Positions 16,883-25,790 of a DNA stretch of 48,629 bases are shown piece after piece (the first letter of the stretch is position 1; every line of letters begins with the position of its first letter). The notes under the pieces are model-generated. The model was not told the origin of the DNA. It searched no databases and saw nothing but the letters and a program-made list of their open reading frames with translations. The stretch is from Nitriliruptoria bacterium (GTDB taxonomy: Bacteria; Actinomycetota; Nitriliruptoria; Euzebyales; Egibacteraceae), in the NCBI GenBank assembly GCA_003553565.1, contig PWER01000004.1, positions 1-48,629 of the forward strand, read 5' to 3'. The translations under genes and the position numbers were made by a program.

Positions 16883-18310
16883 TCAGCGCACCGCCCGGGC
16901 ATCGGCAGCGCGCGGGTCCTCGCGCACGTCGACGAAGCGCCCGTGCACCGCCGCGGCGGCTGCCATCTCCGGGCTGACGAGGTGGCTGCGCCCGCCCTTG
17001 CCCTGACGGCCCTCGAAGTTGCGGTTGCTGGTCGAGGCGCACCGCTCGCCGGGTGCCAGCACATCGGGGTTCATGCCCAGGCACATGGAGCAGCCCGCCT
17101 CGCGCCACTCGAAGCCGGCGGCCTTGAAGACCTCGTCGAGGCCCTCGGCCTCGGCCTGCGTCTTCACCAGCGTGGAGCCGGGGACGACCATCGCGCGCAC
17201 CCCGTCGGCGACCGGGCGGTCGGCGACGATGGCGGCGGCGGCCCGCAGGTCCGACAGCCGCGCGTTGGTGCACGAGCCGAGGAACACCCGGTCCACGGTG
17301 AGGTCGGTGATCGCCTCGCCGCCCTCGAGGCCCATGTAGTCGAGCGCGCGGGTGGCCTGGTCGGGGTCGCGGGTCTCCTCGGGGTGGGGCACGCGACCGT
17401 TGACCGAGGTGCTCTGGGCCGGGGTGGTGCCCCAGGTGACGGTGGGCTCGAACGTGCTGGCGTCCAGGTGCACCACGTGATCGAACGTGGCGCCGGGATC
17501 GGTGTGCAGCTGGCGCCAGTCCTCCAGGGCGGCGTCCCAGTGCGCGCCCGAGGGGGCGTGCGGCCGCCCCTTCAGCCAGGCGAACGTCGTCTCGTCGGGT
17601 GCGATCATGCCGGCGCGGGCCCCGCCCTCGATCGACATGTTGCACACCGTCATGCGCCCCTCCATGGACAGCGACTCGACGGCCTCGCCGCGGTACTCGA
17701 GGACGTGACCGACGCCGCCCTCGACGCCGATCTCGTTGATGACGTTGAGGATCAGGTCCTTGGCGGTCACCCCGACGGGGAGCTGGCCGTCGACCTCGAT
17801 GGCCATGGTCCGCGGCCGTGCCTGCCACAGCGTCTGCGTGGCCAGCACGTGCTCGACCTCGCTCGTGCCGATCCCGAAGGCGAGCGCCCCGAACGCCCCG
17901 TGGGTGGAGGTGTGGCTGTCGCCGCACACCACGGTCATGCCCGGCTGCGTGACGCCGAGCTCGGGGCCGATCATGTGCACGATCCCCTGGTTGGCCGAGC
18001 CGCGCGGGAGCAGCCGCACGCCGAACTCCTCGCAGTTGGCGCGCAGCGTGTCCATCTGCTTGGCGCTGAGCTGGTCCTCCACGGGCAGCGACGGATCGGT
18101 GGTCGGGACGTTGTGGTCCATCGTGGCAAGGGTCAGCTCCGGCCGGCGCAGCGGGCGCTCGGCCAGGCGCAGGCCGTCGAAGGCCTGCGGGCTGGTGACC
18201 TCGTGAACCAGGTGCAGGTCGATGTAGAGCAGGGCCGGGTCGCCGCCCTCCTCGGCGGTGACGAGGTGGCGGTCCCAGACCTTCTCGAACAGCGTGCGGG
18301 GTGTGCTCAT
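16883..18310 (-). CDS. leuC: 3-isopropylmalate dehydratase large subunit
   Basis: The 475-residue aconitase-family catalytic subunit. The three [4Fe-4S] cysteines are placed as expected: one in [12 protein letters not shown] (about residue 348) and two in CSMCLG (about 407-410). The N-terminal [15 protein letters not shown] and the MDHNVPTTD segment are typical of LeuC. The start at 18310 has GGGAGGA upstream. It lies between leuA (67-bp gap) and leuD, and should be cotranscribed with both under the leuA leader. Confidence 0.97.
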   Translation of the reverse strand: MSTPRTLFEKVWDRHLVTAEEGGDPALLYIDLHLVHEVTSPQAFDGLRLAERPLRRPELTLATMDHNVPTTDPSLPVEDQLSAKQMDTLRANCEEFGVRLLPRGSANQGIVHMIGPELGVTQPGMTVVCGDSHTSTHGAFGALAFGIGTSEVEHVLATQTLWQARPRTMAIEVDGQLPVGVTAKDLILNVINEIGVEGGVGHVLEYRGEAVESLSMEGRMTVCNMSIEGGARAGMIAPDETTFAWLKGRPHAPSGAHWDAALEDWRQLHTDPGATFDHVVHLDASTFEPTVTWGTTPAQSTSVNGRVPHPEETRDPDQATRALDYMGLEGGEAITDLTVDRVFLGSCTNARLSDLRAAAAIVADRPVADGVRAMVVPGSTLVKTQAEAEGLDEVFKAAGFEWREAGCSMCLGMNPDVLAPGERCASTSNRNFEGRQGKGGRSHLVSPEMAAAAAVHGRFVDVREDPRAADARAVR

Positions 18311-18377
18311 GGCTGCAGATCCTCCCTGTCGGCCCGGCGCAGCGGGCGCGCGTGCGGCGGGGTGCCCGCGGGCCCGG

Positions 18378-19976
<1,599 letters not shown>

Positions 19977-20005
19977 GGTGCTCCTCCTGGGCTCCGCGTG
20001 GGGCT

Positions 20006-20051
20006 TGACCGCACCCGCCAGCGAGGCTCCGCGGGGGGCTGGGTGCGGTCA
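20006..20051 (-). promoter_or_regulatory. leuA attenuator/sequester hairpin
   Basis: A perfect 11-bp inverted repeat, TGACCGCACCC at 20006-20016 with its complement at 20041-20051, can extend by AGC/GCT. It lies between the leader peptide stop and the leuA Shine-Dalgarno, ending 29 nt before the ATG. There is no U-run, so it could act as a GC-rich terminator or by modulating translation. It is inferred to be controlled by ribosome position on the leader peptide. Confidence 0.7.
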
Positions 20052-20071
20052 CGCGGCGCCACCCCGCGGCG

Positions 20072-20179
20072 TCAAAGGAGCAGGAGGAGGCCCAGCGCGA
20101 GGGCTGCGATGATGACCGCGCGGCCGCGCACGCCGCCGATCTGGCGGCGCGGGGTCGGGTGGTGCTGCGATGCGGTCAT
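20072..20179 (-). CDS. leuA leader peptide (Leu attenuator)
   Basis: A 35-codon ORF ending in ALALGLLLLL followed at once by TGA: seven of the last nine codons are leucine, five of them consecutive and one the less common CTT. It begins at an ATG eight bases from the -10 box, so it is probably translated from a leaderless mRNA. Ribosome stalling at the Leu run during leucine shortage would leave the downstream hairpin unable to form as it otherwise would. Leader-peptide control of leuA has been described for actinobacteria. An ordinary one-helix membrane peptide is a less likely reading. Confidence 0.75.
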   Translation of the reverse strand: MTASQHHPTPRRQIGGVRGRAVIIAALALGLLLLL

Positions 20180-20187
20180 CGACCACA

Positions 20188-20216
20188 GTTGTAGGTCGCC
20201 GGGGGCTTCGCGTCAA
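20188..20216 (-). promoter_or_regulatory. leuA promoter (-35 TTGACG, -10 TACAAC)
   Basis: TTGACG at 20211-20216 and TACAAC at 20188-20193 on the minus strand are separated by exactly 17 bp. The predicted transcription start falls at or within two bases of the leader peptide ATG at 20179. This is the best sigma-70 match in the window. Confidence 0.75.
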
Positions 20217-20306
20217 CCAGCCCGCCGAAGTTCTGCCGGACGTCGCCGGCGCAAGCCCCGTCGCGCCGCGCGGCGCCGCGTCGTGCCGCGCGGCGAGCTG
20301 GCGGGC

Positions 20307-20966
20307 TCACGGATCGTTGGAGGGGCTCGGGTAGTCGAGCTGGTCCAGCGGCATGACGACCGCGGAGGCGATGTTGAGCACGTTGGCCATGATCCGCCCG
20401 CAGTGGCGGTAGGTCAGCGCGCTGGCCACCGGCTGGGGCACCGCCATCTCCTCGCGCAGCAGCTGATCGATCTGCTCGCGGTAGTGCGCCTGCACCTCGC
20501 GCGCCTCGACGATCAGGGCCTCGGCGGCGTCGTGGTCGGCATCCCGCAGCGCCTCGCCCGCCCCGGTGATGGCGGGCAGGATCCGGCCGCGGAGCGCGTG
20601 CAGGTCGTCGCGCAGCGGACCGGGTGGCGGGGGGCCGACGCGCTCGGCGATGTTGAAGATGCCCCGCGACAGGTCGCCGATGCGCTCGGCGTCCTTGCCG
20701 ATGCTCATGTACATCAGCGACGCGGCGAGCTCCTGGGCGCCGTGCGTGCTCGCGTGCACGATGACGCGGCGGCGGATCTCGCGCTCCGCCTCGTCGGTGC
20801 GCTCCTCGGTGGCGTGGAGCTGCTCGGCGACCTCGTGGGGCGCCGCCCCACCGAGCCGGGCCTGCATCGCCAGATCGAACACCTGCCGCCCATCGCGCAG
20901 CATCTCCATGAACAGGCGCTCGACCTCGGCCAGACCATCGCGTGGGCCTCGCAACCACCGGAACAT
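20307..20966 (-). CDS. PhoU-like phosphate transport regulator
   Basis: A 219-residue all-helical protein with PhoU-type repeats: an N-terminal ERLFMEMLRDGRQVFDLAMQ helix, the EERTDEAEREIRRRVIVH segment, and the characteristic MYMSIGKDAERIGDLSRGIF core. PhoU-like proteins bind metal clusters and tune phosphate uptake. It lies 24 bp downstream of a Na/Pi cotransporter gene and has AGAGGAG before the ATG, so it probably regulates that carrier rather than a Pst system, which is not seen here. Confidence 0.85.
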   Translation of the reverse strand: MFRWLRGPRDGLAEVERLFMEMLRDGRQVFDLAMQARLGGAAPHEVAEQLHATEERTDEAEREIRRRVIVHASTHGAQELAASLMYMSIGKDAERIGDLSRGIFNIAERVGPPPPGPLRDDLHALRGRILPAITGAGEALRDADHDAAEALIVEAREVQAHYREQIDQLLREEMAVPQPVASALTYRHCGRIMANVLNIASAVVMPLDQLDYPSPSNDP

Positions 20967-20990
20967 CTCAGGGCTCCTCTCGCCACGCCG

Positions 20991-22121
20991 TCATCGTAGG
21001 ACCAGGATCAGCACGAGCGGCAGGATGTAGAACGCGGCCACGATGTAGACCAGCACCAGCGCCCGGTGATCGGCCGCGTGGTCACCGATCCGACGCGCGA
21101 GGCGCAGCGGCACCCGGCGCAGCTGGGGGATCCCGTAGAGCAGCAGCACGCCGGCGACGTTGAACGTCAGGTGGACCAGGGCGATCTGCAGACCGGCGAT
21201 CTGGTCCACGGCCAGCGAGGCCAGCAGCGCGGTCACCGTCGTGCCGAGGTTGGCGCCCAGGGTGATCGGATAGGCGTTGTCCAGGCGCAGCACGCCGGCG
21301 GCGATCATCGGCACCAGCAGCGCCGTGGCGATGCTCGAGGACTGCACGGCCACGGTCAGGGCGGCGCCCACGACGATCCCCAGCGAGCCCGCCCGAGCGA
21401 GCACGGCGTTCAGGGAGCGCTCGGCGGTGCCGGCCATGACCTTGCGCATGGTCTTGGTGATGCCGACCAGACCGCCGGCGATGCCGACGATCGCCAGCGC
21501 TAGCAGCGCGATGGCACCCCCGAGCTCCCCCAGCGCACCTACCAGCGCGCCCTCCAGCTGGTCGCTGACGCCTGCGACGAGCCGGCGCAGGGGGCTGGCG
21601 AACTCGCCGGTCTCCACATCCCCCACGAGGGCGCTGAGGGCGATCGCCGTGCGCGACAGCGCCCCGGTGAGCAGCTCGACCGGCAGCAGGACCAGCACCG
21701 AGAGCACGTTGAAGACGTCGTGCATCGTCGCGCCCGCGATGACCCGCCGGAACTCCTCGACGCGGCGGATGCTGCCGATGGAGGCGAGCGTGTTGGTGAT
21801 CGTGGTGCCCACGTTGGCGCCCATGATCACCGGCACCGCGTCGCCGAGCCCGATGGCGCCGGCGCCCACGAGCCCCACCACGGTGGCGGTCGTCACCGAC
21901 GACGACTGCGCCAGGACGGTGGCCAGCACCCCCACCGACACGCCGACCACCGGGTTGTCGATGCCGCGGAACAGCGCGTCCACGGCGTCCTCGCCCAGCC
22001 CGGCCAGGCCCACCCCGAGCAGGTCGACCGCGAGCAGGAACACGTACAGCAGGGCCAGCATCGTGAGGAGTCGCCCCACACGCACGGCTGGCCCGGGCAG
22101 GCGTCGTTCCAGAGGTCGCAT
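20991..22121 (-). CDS. Na+/phosphate cotransporter (NptA/PNaS family)
   Basis: A 376-residue polytopic membrane protein of the sodium:phosphate symporter family (PF02690). It shows the inverted repeat of QSSS motifs that defines the family: VLAQSSSVTTATVV in the first half and VAVQSSSIATALLV in the second. Each is followed by a glycine-rich GANVGTT or GANLGTT loop. The N-terminal RPLERRLPGPAVRVG is cytosolic. It imports or exports phosphate with sodium and forms an operon with the PhoU-like gene 24 bp downstream. A 16-bp perfect inverted repeat lies 65-106 bp upstream of the ATG. Confidence 0.9.
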   Translation of the reverse strand: MRPLERRLPGPAVRVGRLLTMLALLYVFLLAVDLLGVGLAGLGEDAVDALFRGIDNPVVGVSVGVLATVLAQSSSVTTATVVGLVGAGAIGLGDAVPVIMGANVGTTITNTLASIGSIRRVEEFRRVIAGATMHDVFNVLSVLVLLPVELLTGALSRTAIALSALVGDVETGEFASPLRRLVAGVSDQLEGALVGALGELGGAIALLALAIVGIAGGLVGITKTMRKVMAGTAERSLNAVLARAGSLGIVVGAALTVAVQSSSIATALLVPMIAAGVLRLDNAYPITLGANLGTTVTALLASLAVDQIAGLQIALVHLTFNVAGVLLLYGIPQLRRVPLRLARRIGDHAADHRALVLVYIVAAFYILPLVLILVLR

Positions 22122-22185
22122 CGGCTCGCGGCTCGTGGGGACCGGACGCGCCGGACGGCGCGGGCGCGGGCGCGATCGCCCTCGA

Positions 22186-22227
22186 GCGAGCCCGCGACCG
22201 GGTCGAGGCTGCCGGTCGCGGGCTCGC
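22186..22227. repeat. 16-bp perfect inverted repeat
   Basis: The arms 22186-22201 and 22212-22227 are exact complements with a 10-nt loop. They lie in the 264-bp region between the divergent Na/Pi transporter and ACT-protein genes, where no gene ends. A large operator, the terminator of an undetected small RNA, or a 5'-UTR hairpin of the transporter mRNA are all possible. Confidence 0.6.
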
Positions 22228-22373
22228 CACGCAACTCAACCGGCCCTGCCCACCTGCACCACAGGTCCCGCTTCCCCGACGGAGCGCGCCGCCGACGCCG
22301 TGCCGCGCGGGTCGCGGGGGCGACGCCGTCGCGCGCCGCTGCCTGGCGACACCGCGTCGTAACAGCCTCGGCC

Positions 22374-22379
22374 TATGCT
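22374..22379 (+). promoter_or_regulatory. -10 box, leaderless start of ACT gene
   Basis: TATGCT ends six bases before the ATG at 22386, so transcription should start at the A of the start codon. No Shine-Dalgarno fits in the gap. Confidence 0.55.
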
Positions 22380-22385
22380 GACCCC

Positions 22386-22973
22386 ATGGAGCTGATGATC
22401 CGCGCCCTGCTCCCCGACGCACCGGGGTCGCTGGCGCGCCTGGCTGGCGCGCTCGGCGAGGCCGGCGCCGACATCCAGGCGGTCGAGGTGATCGAGGTGA
22501 TCGACGGTCGCGCCCTCGACGACCTCGTGGTGGCAGTGGGCGGCGCCGAGCACGCTCGGCGCGTGCTCGCCGCGCTGGCCGACCTGCCCGACGTCGAGGT
22601 GGTGCGCTCGGGCCCCTCGCGCGGTGACCCGGCGGATGCGATCACGCGGGTGGCCGTCGGGCTGGAGGCCCTGCTCACCGGATCCTCGGCTGCCGAGGAC
22701 GGCATCGCCACGCTGGTCGGCGGGATCCTGCGCGCCGACCGCGCCGAGATCGTCGACGACCCGCCGCGCGAGCGCGCGCACCGCCTGGTGCTGCCCTGCC
22801 CCGAGGGGTGGCTGGTGCTCCAGCGCGACCATGACTTCACCGACACCGAGCGCCAGCGGGCGCTGGCGCTGACGCGCACCGCCTCCTGGGCGGCGGTGGC
22901 CGCCGACCCCTCGCTGGCCGGCGCGGCCCCCGAGCGCCGCCTGCCGGACGCGCAGCCCGGGAGCTGCGGCTAG
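22386..22973 (+). CDS. ACT-domain protein
   Basis: A 195-residue cytosolic protein. The first 75 residues form an ACT fold (MELMIRALLPDAPGSLARLA, then GADIQAVEVIEVIDGRALDD), usually a sensor of small ligands such as amino acids. The remaining 120 residues (ITRVAVGLEALLTG, LVLPCPEGWLVLQRDHDFT) form a second alpha/beta module that I do not recognise; it may be GAF-like. No enzyme domain is attached. It starts 265 bp from the divergent Na/Pi gene and is followed by a convergent small membrane-protein gene. The role is unknown. Confidence 0.75.
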   Translation: MELMIRALLPDAPGSLARLAGALGEAGADIQAVEVIEVIDGRALDDLVVAVGGAEHARRVLAALADLPDVEVVRSGPSRGDPADAITRVAVGLEALLTGSSAAEDGIATLVGGILRADRAEIVDDPPRERAHRLVLPCPEGWLVLQRDHDFTDTERQRALALTRTASWAAVAADPSLAGAAPERRLPDAQPGSCG

Positions 22974-22997
22974 ATCCCGACCACGAGATCCTTCCGG

Positions 22998-23276
22998 CTA
23001 GACCCCGACGATCAGGACCGCGAGCAGCGCCCACGTGCTAGCCGAGCTCGCAACGCCCGCCGCGGCGGCGCGGACCCTGGGCCACTGATGGGCGGTGATG
23101 GCCGCCACGACCGCCAGCGCCAGCACCGGCAACCAGCCGGGCCACAGCCCGATGACGACGACGTGGGTGATCGCGGCGGCGAGCATGAACACCACGAACG
23201 CGCGCGGGCTCGGGCCAAGGCCCGGCCGTGGCCCGGGCCCGGGCCCGGATCCCTGCGGGTCGGATGGCACGAGCAT
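22998..23276 (-). CDS. Small hypothetical membrane protein
   Basis: A 92-residue protein with a Gly/Pro-rich N-terminal tail (DPQGSGPGPGPRPGLG) and three hydrophobic helices: FVVFMLAAAITHVVVIGLW, WLPVLALAVVAAITA and STWALLAVLIVGV. I chose the ATG at 23276; codons further upstream give an Arg-rich, non-membrane-like extension. It is convergent with the ACT gene (24 bp between stops) and divergent from the chelatase gene. Its function is unknown, and it could be a chance ORF, though the regular helix spacing argues for a real gene. Confidence 0.55.
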   Translation of the reverse strand: MLVPSDPQGSGPGPGPRPGLGPSPRAFVVFMLAAAITHVVVIGLWPGWLPVLALAVVAAITAHQWPRVRAAAAGVASSASTWALLAVLIVGV

Positions 23277-23423
23277 CGCAGGCCTCGCAGGTCGGCTGCC
23301 GATGACACCGGTCGCCGCGGGGGTCCCGCTCCGTCGCCAGTGACGCGGGCGCAGGGCCCGACGCAGCGTGCGCGCAGGATGACACACCTGCGCACCATCC
23401 GCTGACCGCACGCCGCGGCGCAC

Positions 23424-23494
23424 CGGGTCACGGCCGAGGCCGCGCTCGAGGACGGCCGCGCCAGCGACTCGACTCGCTGGCGCCACGGGTCACG
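23424..23494. repeat. Inverted repeat with flanking direct repeats upstream of the chelatase gene
   Basis: A perfect 10-bp inverted repeat (23458-23467 with 23474-23483, 6-nt loop) is bracketed by two copies of CGGGTCACG (23424-23432 and 23486-23494). It lies 29-99 bp upstream of the ATG at 23523. It is operator-like; no B12-box of a cobalamin riboswitch was recognised. Confidence 0.45.
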
Positions 23495-23522
23495 CCGCTC
23501 GCGGCAGGGCATGATGGCGGCC

Positions 23523-24455
23523 ATGACCACCGCACTGCTGCTCATCGGCCACGGCACGCGCAACCCCGACGCCATCGACGAGATCGCGGCGCTGTGCGAT
23601 CTGGTGCGCGAGCGCCTCGATGTGCCCGTCGGCTACAGCTGGGTGGAGCACGACCTCGCTCCCCCGTCGCCGGTGGAGGCCGCCAAGGCGCTGGTCGGCG
23701 AGGGCGCCGACGCGCTGGTGACCCTCCCGTTCCTGGCCTTCGCGGCGGGGCACACCAAGACCGATGTGCCCGAGGAGCTCGACCCGGTGCGCGAGGAGCT
23801 GCCAGAGCTGCCGCTGCACCACGGCACGGTGCTGGGCCTGCATCCCCGTCTGGTGGACCTCGCACGCCGCCGCCTCACCGACGCCCGGGAGCGCGCCGGC
23901 CTGTCCGGTGAGGTCCCCGCCGACGAGGCGCTGCTGGTGACCGGACCGGGCTCGTCGGACCCCGACGCCAACGGGGAGCTCGCCAAGGCCGCGCGGTTCC
24001 TCGCCGAGACCAGCGGCCACCGCTGGGCCGAGATCGCCTACGCCGGGGTCACCTGGCCCAAGGCCGATGAGGCCGCGCGCCGCCTGCACGGCGCCGGGTT
24101 CGCCACCGTGACGCGCTTCTCGTGGTCGCTGCTGGCCGGCGTCCTCGAGCAGCGCGTCGACGGCATGATCGACGGCGTGCGCGAGGAGACCGGCCTGGCG
24201 GTGGTCGACGCGGGCCGCTTCGGCCCCGAGCCCGAGGTGGCCGACGCCGTGGCCGACCGCTACCACGAGGCGCTGCACGGCAAGGCCCTGTCGAACTGCG
24301 ACCTGTGCCAGTTCCGCCTGCCGCTGCCCGGGCGCGAGGGTCGCGCCGGGCTGCCCAGCGCCGGGGGCACCGGCGAGCGGGTGCGCGCCGACGCCGCCGC
24401 CATCCAGGCCGAGCGCGCCGACGATCCCAACTACCTGAACTGGAAGAAGGCCTAG
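23523..24455 (+). CDS. CbiX-type sirohydrochlorin chelatase
   Basis: A 310-residue protein with two CbiX/SirB-type halves. It would insert Co2+ or Fe2+ into sirohydrochlorin for cobalamin or siroheme. The first half begins LLLIGHGTRNPDA with the catalytic histidine. The second half begins LVTGPGSSDPDANGE, where a proline replaces the expected residue between the glycines. A C-terminal CDLCQFRLPLPG resembles the Cys-containing tail of long CbiX proteins that can carry an Fe-S centre. The ATG at 23523 is preferred over 23511 and 23514 because the family starts at this strand and CATGAT ends seven bases upstream. No other tetrapyrrole gene is nearby. Confidence 0.82.
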   Translation: MTTALLLIGHGTRNPDAIDEIAALCDLVRERLDVPVGYSWVEHDLAPPSPVEAAKALVGEGADALVTLPFLAFAAGHTKTDVPEELDPVREELPELPLHHGTVLGLHPRLVDLARRRLTDARERAGLSGEVPADEALLVTGPGSSDPDANGELAKAARFLAETSGHRWAEIAYAGVTWPKADEAARRLHGAGFATVTRFSWSLLAGVLEQRVDGMIDGVREETGLAVVDAGRFGPEPEVADAVADRYHEALHGKALSNCDLCQFRLPLPGREGRAGLPSAGGTGERVRADAAAIQAERADDPNYLNWKKA

Positions 24456-24456
24456 C

Positions 24457-24481
24457 GCCCCGCTCGTGGCGCGAGCGGGGC
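24457..24481 (+). terminator. Hairpin after chelatase gene
   Basis: A 10-bp stem (24457-24466 with 24472-24481) with a 5-nt loop starts directly after the stop codon at 24455. It is GC-only with no U-run, as expected of terminators in this genome. Confidence 0.55.
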
Positions 24482-24501
24482 CGCGCGCCACGCACCGCCC
24501 G

Positions 24502-24516
24502 TCACGGTCACCGTGA
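24502..24516. promoter_or_regulatory. Palindromic operator candidate before MFS gene
   Basis: TCACGGTCACCGTGA is a 7+1+7 perfect palindrome that ends seven bases before the ATG of the MFS gene. Its position suits a dimeric repressor blocking the start of transcription or translation. No adjacent repressor gene is present. Confidence 0.5.
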
Positions 24517-24523
24517 GCCAACC

Positions 24524-25714
24524 ATGCGCGCGCTGACGTCCCGCCCGGTGCTCGCGGCCCTCGTCGCCGCGCTGATCGCGCGGACCGCGGTCAACGGCGG
24601 GTTCCGGGTCGTCTACCCGTTCCTGCCCGAGATCGCGCGCGGGCTGGGCGTCAGCCTGACCGTGATGGGCCTGCTGCTCGCCCTGCGCGCGCTGGTCGCG
24701 CTGGGAGCGCCGCTCGTGCCGCGCCTCATCGAGCGCATCGGCCACCGGCGCACCATGCTGCTGGCCCTGGTCACCAGTGTGCTCGGCGCGACGCTGATGC
24801 TGGCGGCCGGCGGTGTCGAGGGCGTCGGCGTGGGCTCCACCCCCTTCCTGCTGGTGACGGCATCGCTGGTGGTCATGGGCGCCGCGAAGCCGCTGTACGA
24901 CCTGCCGATGCAGGGCTGGTTCGGCGCCCGCGTGGCCCATGAGCGGCGCGGCCGCGTGCTGGGGGCGACCGAGCTGACCTGGGGGCTGGGACTGGTGCTG
25001 GCGTTCCCGGCGGGGCTGCTCGTGGCCGGCGTGGGCTGGCCGGCGATGATGGGCCCGCCGCTGCTGCTGGCCCTGGGAGGGATCGCGGCGGTCCTGTGGC
25101 TGCTGCCCGGGGACGCGCCCCGCACGCCCGCGCGACCCACGCCGGGGCGCATGCGTGCGGTGCTGCGCCGTCCGCTGGTGGCCCTGGTGGTGGTCACAGC
25201 GCTGTTCCGCTTCGCCGCCGAGCTGCTGTTCGTGGTCTACGGGCGGTGGTTGGAGGTCGACTTCGGCCTGGCCGTGGCCGCGATCGGGGCGTTCACGCTG
25301 GTGGTCGTCGTCGCAGAGCTCGCCGGGGAGGGCGCCGTCACCGCGTTCGCCGACCGGATCGGCCTGCGCCGCAGCGTGCTGCTGGGGCTGCTGGGCTCGG
25401 CGGTGGCCTACGCCGGCCTGGGGCTGGTCGGCGACTCGCTGCTCGGCGCGGTCGTGGCGGTGGTGGGCTGGTTCCTGCTGTTCGAGGCGACCATCACCGC
25501 GGCGATCCCCCTGGCGGTGGCCCTGGGCGGCGAGGTGCGCGAGCGGCTGCTGTCGCTGCTGGCTGCCGCGGGGGTGCTGTCGGCGGTGGTCGCCGCGCCG
25601 CTGGGGCCGGTGCTGTTCGCGCTCGGCGGGATCGCGCTGTGCGGGCTGGTGGCCGCCGGCAGCGTGCTGCTGGCCGCGGGGATCCTCGCCCGCGAGGTGC
25701 CCGCCACCGCCTGA
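24524..25714 (+). CDS. Major facilitator superfamily transporter
   Basis: A 396-residue polytopic protein with about 12 hydrophobic helices in two halves. The MFS motif A loop is recognisable as PRLIERIGHRRTML between helices 2 and 3, and partly in the second half as FADRIGLRRSVLL. The N terminus (RTAVNGGFRVVYPFLPEIAR) fits the DHA1-like efflux branch. The substrate cannot be read from sequence. No Shine-Dalgarno is obvious. A 15-bp palindrome just before the ATG suggests local repression. It converges on the 2-hydroxyacid dehydrogenase gene, with a 76-bp gap containing only a weak CCGGC/GCCGG hairpin. Confidence 0.85.
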   Translation: MRALTSRPVLAALVAALIARTAVNGGFRVVYPFLPEIARGLGVSLTVMGLLLALRALVALGAPLVPRLIERIGHRRTMLLALVTSVLGATLMLAAGGVEGVGVGSTPFLLVTASLVVMGAAKPLYDLPMQGWFGARVAHERRGRVLGATELTWGLGLVLAFPAGLLVAGVGWPAMMGPPLLLALGGIAAVLWLLPGDAPRTPARPTPGRMRAVLRRPLVALVVVTALFRFAAELLFVVYGRWLEVDFGLAVAAIGAFTLVVVVAELAGEGAVTAFADRIGLRRSVLLGLLGSAVAYAGLGLVGDSLLGAVVAVVGWFLLFEATITAAIPLAVALGGEVRERLLSLLAAAGVLSAVVAAPLGPVLFALGGIALCGLVAAGSVLLAAGILAREVPATA

Positions 25715-25790
25715 CGACGACCACGCGACCCCCCAAGGGCCGACCCCGACCGGCTGACCCCGCCGGATCGCGCGCGGCGTGCGGAGCGGG

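Noticed and set aside
23277-23522. Cobalamin riboswitch upstream of the chelatase gene
   Set aside because: I looked for a B12 box and the usual stem order and did not find them. The repeats present fit a protein operator better.
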